From Novosphingobium rosa NBRC 15208 (GTDB taxonomy: Bacteria; Pseudomonadota; Alphaproteobacteria; Sphingomonadales; Sphingomonadaceae), in contig NZ_BCZE01000042.1 of NCBI RefSeq assembly GCF_001598555.1, positions 1 to 64,000 on the forward strand: a stretch of DNA of 64,000 nucleotides, read 5' to 3'. Positions within the stretch are counted from its first letter, which is position 1. Every line of letters begins with the position of its first letter. Both the position numbers and the translations under genes were made by a program. This document shows positions 61,301 to 64,000 of this stretch, piece after piece. Under the pieces are notes generated by a model. It saw only the letters and a list, made by a program, of their open reading frames with translations. It made no database searches and was not told where the DNA came from.

Positions 61301-62374
61301 CTATCCTTCTTGTTCTTCCAACCTTTCCAAAGCCCATAAAGCCGCATCTGCCACGGCTTCGTCCGGATCCGCGCAGAGCCCACGCACCTGCTCCACCAAA
61401 GCGTGGTTCCCCGAATTCCCAGCCGCGTACAGGCAATTCCGCACAAACCGATCCCGCCCGATCCGCTTGATGGGCGAGCCGGAGAACAGCTTGCGAAACC
61501 CGGCATCGTCCAGTGCCAGCAGCTCATCCAGCCGCGGCGCGACCAGTTCGGCGCGGGGCAAAAACGCCCGGTTGCGCTGGGCTTGCTCGGCGAATTTGTT
61601 CCATGGGCAGACGGCCAGGCAATCGTCGCAGCCGTAGATGCGGTTGCCTAGCGCCGCGCGGAATTCCTCGGGGATCGGGCCCTTGTGCTCGATGGTGAGG
61701 TAGGAAACGCAGCGGCGGGCGTCGAGGCGGTAGGGGGCGGGGAAGGCGTCTGTGGGGCAGGCGGTCTGGCAGGCGTCGCAGGAGCCGCAACGGTTGCGGC
61801 CTGAGGCGTCCGGCTCCAGCTCCAGCGTGGTGTAGATCGCGCCGAGGAACAGCCAGCTGCCGTGACTGCGCGAGACCATATTGGTGTGCTTGCCCTGCCA
61901 GCCGATGCCGGAGGCCTCGCCAAGCGGCTTTTCCATCACCGGGGCGGTGTCCACGAAGACCTTCACCCCTGCCTCGATGCCCTGTTTCGCGCAATGCTCG
62001 ACGATCCAGCGGGCGAGGTGCTTCAGCGCCTTTTTGACGATATCGTGGTAGTCGGCGCCTTGCGCGTAAACGGAAATCCGGGCGCGTTCGCCATCGCCTT
62101 CCAGCGCCAGCGGATCGAAGGCGGGGGCATAGCTCATGCCCAGCGCGATCACGGTGCGGGCCTCGGGCCAGAGGCCTTGCGGGGAACGCCGGTGGTGTTC
62201 GCGGCTTTCCATCCAGTCCATGCTGCCGTGCATGCCTTCCTCCAGCCACTGGTGGAGGCGGTCGGCGCGCAGAGGATCTTCGCCCGCGCTTGCAAAGCCG
62301 CAAGCGCCAAAGCCGAGCGCCTGCGCCTGAGCGGCAATTTGCTCTTTCAAGGCGGGATTTAGCGTGATCTTCAT
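61301..62374 (-). CDS. queG: Epoxyqueuosine reductase
   Basis: 357 residues. The N-terminal cobalamin-binding domain is followed by two 4Fe-4S clusters of ferredoxin type (CGSCDACQTACPTDAF and CDDCLAVCPWNKFA) and a HEAT-like C-terminal tail. It reduces epoxyqueuosine to queuosine in tRNA wobble positions. The ATG at 62374 is used; a TTG one codon earlier is possible. Divergent from the ABC transporter genes. Confidence 0.95.
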   Translation of the reverse strand: MKITLNPALKEQIAAQAQALGFGACGFASAGEDPLRADRLHQWLEEGMHGSMDWMESREHHRRSPQGLWPEARTVIALGMSYAPAFDPLALEGDGERARISVYAQGADYHDIVKKALKHLARWIVEHCAKQGIEAGVKVFVDTAPVMEKPLGEASGIGWQGKHTNMVSRSHGSWLFLGAIYTTLELEPDASGRNRCGSCDACQTACPTDAFPAPYRLDARRCVSYLTIEHKGPIPEEFRAALGNRIYGCDDCLAVCPWNKFAEQAQRNRAFLPRAELVAPRLDELLALDDAGFRKLFSGSPIKRIGRDRFVRNCLYAAGNSGNHALVEQVRGLCADPDEAVADAALWALERLEEQEG

Positions 62375-62415
62375 CAAACCTGTGTTGTTGCTGCGCTGTT
62401 GAAATGGGGACCGGA

Positions 62416-63417
62416 ATGACGGCTGATCTAGAAGAAGCGCCGCTGAAGGGCAACGATGGCCGCCCTGTGGCGGAGGGGGATACCCGCCCGCTGGCCATCG
62501 AGGTACGCGGTCTGGTGAAGCGCTTCAACGGCACCACGGCGGTCGATGGCGTGGATCTGCGCGTGCCGGAGGGGGCGATCTACGGCATCCTGGGCCCCAA
62601 TGGCGCGGGCAAGACCACCACCCTGCGCATGATTCTGGGCATCATCGATCCCGACTCCGGTTACCGCCGCGTGCTGGGCAGCGAGCGGCCGCATGATGTC
62701 TCCCACGCCATCGGCTATCTGCCCGAGGAGCGCGGTCTCTATCCCGCGATGAAGGCTTTTGAGGCGATCGGCTTTCTGGGCGCCCTGCGCGGCGTGCCTT
62801 TGGCCAAGGGCCGCCAGCGCGCACGCGAATTGCTGGAGGAGCATGGGCTGGGCCACCTTGCCGACCGCCAGATCCGCCAGATGAGCAAGGGGCAGGCCCA
62901 GCAGGTGCAGGTGCTGGGCACGCTGGTGCATGAGCCGCGCCTGGTGATCTTCGACGAGCCCTTCTCCGGCCTCGACGCCATCAATCAGGGCCGGCTGGAG
63001 CAGATGATTCGCGGACTGGCGGCGAAAGGCACCACGGTGATCTTTTCCACCCATGTCATCGCCCATGCCGAGCGCCTCTGCGACGAGGTGGCGATCATCG
63101 CCGGGGGCCGCGTGCCCTTCGCCGGGCCGGTGGACGAAGCCCGCGACCGTATCCGGCCCCAAGTGCGCCTCGAAACCCGCGAGCGCGAAGGCCCATGGCG
63201 CGCCGCCCTGCCGCCCGACACGCGGCAGGAGGGCCGCTTCTGGCTGTTCTCCCTGCCCGAAAGCGGGGTGGAGCCCCTGCTGCGCGCCCTGATCGAGGGT
63301 GATGCGGGCATCCTTTCGCTCTCCATCGAACGCGCCGGGTTGCATGATGCTTTCGTCGCCATCGCCGGTGCGGCGGCGGCCAAGGCGCTGGATGCCAGCG
63401 ATGAGGAGGCCCTGTGA
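62416..63417 (+). CDS. ABC transporter ATP-binding protein (NatA-like)
   Basis: About 333 residues. Walker A is GPNGAGKTTTLR, the signature is an altered MSKGQAQQVQ in place of LSGGQ, and Walker B is RLVIFDEPFSGLD, followed by STHVIAHAERLCDE. A C-terminal extension of about 90 residues resembles the DUF4162-type tail of ABC-2 exporters. It pairs with the permease whose start overlaps its stop by one base. Exports an unknown substrate; sodium/proton or drug export is one option in this group. Confidence 0.92.
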   Translation: MTADLEEAPLKGNDGRPVAEGDTRPLAIEVRGLVKRFNGTTAVDGVDLRVPEGAIYGILGPNGAGKTTTLRMILGIIDPDSGYRRVLGSERPHDVSHAIGYLPEERGLYPAMKAFEAIGFLGALRGVPLAKGRQRARELLEEHGLGHLADRQIRQMSKGQAQQVQVLGTLVHEPRLVIFDEPFSGLDAINQGRLEQMIRGLAAKGTTVIFSTHVIAHAERLCDEVAIIAGGRVPFAGPVDEARDRIRPQVRLETREREGPWRAALPPDTRQEGRFWLFSLPESGVEPLLRALIEGDAGILSLSIERAGLHDAFVAIAGAAAAKALDASDEEAL

Positions 63418-64000
63418 TGGACCGCGCGATGACCGAGCCCGTCAAAGGCGGACGCCTCTCGCTGCTCGCCGCCGCGCTGGTGGTGGCGCGGCGCGATTTC
63501 ATGGCCGTGCTGTGGAGCCGCAGTTTTATCTTCTTCCTGATCGGCCCGCTGTTCCCGCTGGTGGTGGGCGCTCTGGCCGGTTCGGTGACCGGCCATGTCG
63601 ACAACACAGTCAGCGAAGTCCCCCGTCTCGGCGTGATGATGGCGCGCGCGGACCGCGAGGCCGTGATCAACGCCGACGATGCCATCGGCCCCAAACTGGC
63701 CGGCACCCTGCCCGACATCTTCGAGGTCACGCCGCCCAAACCGGGCCAGCCCACCACCCCCGCCGCCACGCTGCGCCGCGAACTGGCGGCGGGCCGCAAT
63801 GCCGGCGCCATCCTCTCGGGCACGCTCGACCATCCCGTGCTGACCGGCCCGCGCGACCGGATCGCGGAATGGCAAGGCTCCGTCTCCCTGCTGGTCGCCC
63901 ATGCCCGCACTGCCGATGCCAACCTGCTGCCTCCGGTGAAGCTCTCCGTCACCGCCGCAGCGCCCCCGCGCGCCGAGACAGGCCGTGGCCGCGCCCTCAC
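63417..64000 (+). CDS. ABC-2 type permease (partial, cut by window edge)
   Basis: The start ATG at 63417 overlaps the ATPase stop by one base. The first 194 codons are open to the window end. The translation opens with MDRAMTEPVKGGRLSLLAAA, has a hydrophobic segment (FIFFLIGPLFPLVVGALAGS) near residue 40 and then a long periplasmic domain, as in NatB/YhaP-like permeases. The gene continues beyond the window. It forms the membrane part of the exporter with the ATPase. Confidence 0.85.
   Translation, partial: MDRAMTEPVKGGRLSLLAAALVVARRDFMAVLWSRSFIFFLIGPLFPLVVGALAGSVTGHVDNTVSEVPRLGVMMARADREAVINADDAIGPKLAGTLPDIFEVTPPKPGQPTTPAATLRRELAAGRNAGAILSGTLDHPVLTGPRDRIAEWQGSVSLLVAHARTADANLLPPVKLSVTAAAPPRAETGRGRAL

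Overview
The window looks like a chromosomal segment of a sphingomonad (Alphaproteobacteria, Sphingomonadales, probably Novosphingobium or a close relative). The grounds are high GC, a protocatechuate 4,5-cleavage (lig) cluster with the gene content and order known from Sphingobium SYK-6, the rpe / heparinase-like / purH neighbourhood, and typical alphaproteobacterial housekeeping genes. There is no phage, insertion sequence, integrase or CRISPR array. The right edge cuts an ABC permease gene and the left edge cuts an intergenic repeat.

Layout. 191-3414: a minus-strand operon (two GT2 glycosyltransferases, a methyltransferase, a GtrA protein) for a surface glycan or glycolipid. 3549-12992: a near-complete lig cluster. 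A LysR regulator with two tandem HTH domains, an NAD(P)-binding dehydrogenase-like gene, ligJ, ligA, ligB, ligC and an aldo/keto reductase run leftward; ligK, ligU and ligI run rightward. Together these convert protocatechuate to pyruvate plus oxaloacetate. 13222-18279: tRNA-Leu, ihfB, a small GntR regulator, a POT peptide transporter, a VOC protein, a Fur/Zur regulator, an msrA lipoprotein and a 47-residue membrane protein. 18494-23857: purH, a heparinase-like gene, rpe and a DUF2141 protein. 24082-27541: three genes that suggest CDP-inositol chemistry (nucleotidyltransferase, inositol-phosphate synthase, CDP-alcohol phosphatidyltransferase). 27554-36653: an M20 hydrolase, a CHASE4-GGDEF-EAL protein, a FadR-type regulator, tRNA-Thr, gpmA, purE, purK, folA, ribF. 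36753-44696: an Asp/Asn hydroxylase-like gene, ileS-lspA-DUF3035 operon, a CNNM/TlyC protein, an OmpA-like lipoprotein and an exported MsrB. 44926-50643: a second glycan locus (two GT-C-like membrane proteins, GtrA, a UDP-galactopyranose-mutase-like flavoprotein). 50825-64000: a periplasmic protein, thrS, a membrane protein/HTH regulator pair, an alpha/beta hydrolase, a TPR protein, the 1580-residue NAD-glutamate dehydrogenase, queG, and an ABC exporter pair.

The most striking feature is not a gene. About fourteen copies (twelve full or nearly so, two short) of a roughly 180-240 bp intergenic element are scattered through the 64 kb. Each full copy has two different arms ending in GC-rich hairpins, plus an internal inverted repeat. 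All assignable copies lie next to gene 3' ends, eight of them between convergent transcription units, and none lies between divergent genes. Smaller regulatory signals include paired repeats upstream of the membrane-protein/HTH operon, a 13-bp motif shared by the gntR and ihfB upstream regions, and an LTTR-like site between lysR and ligK.
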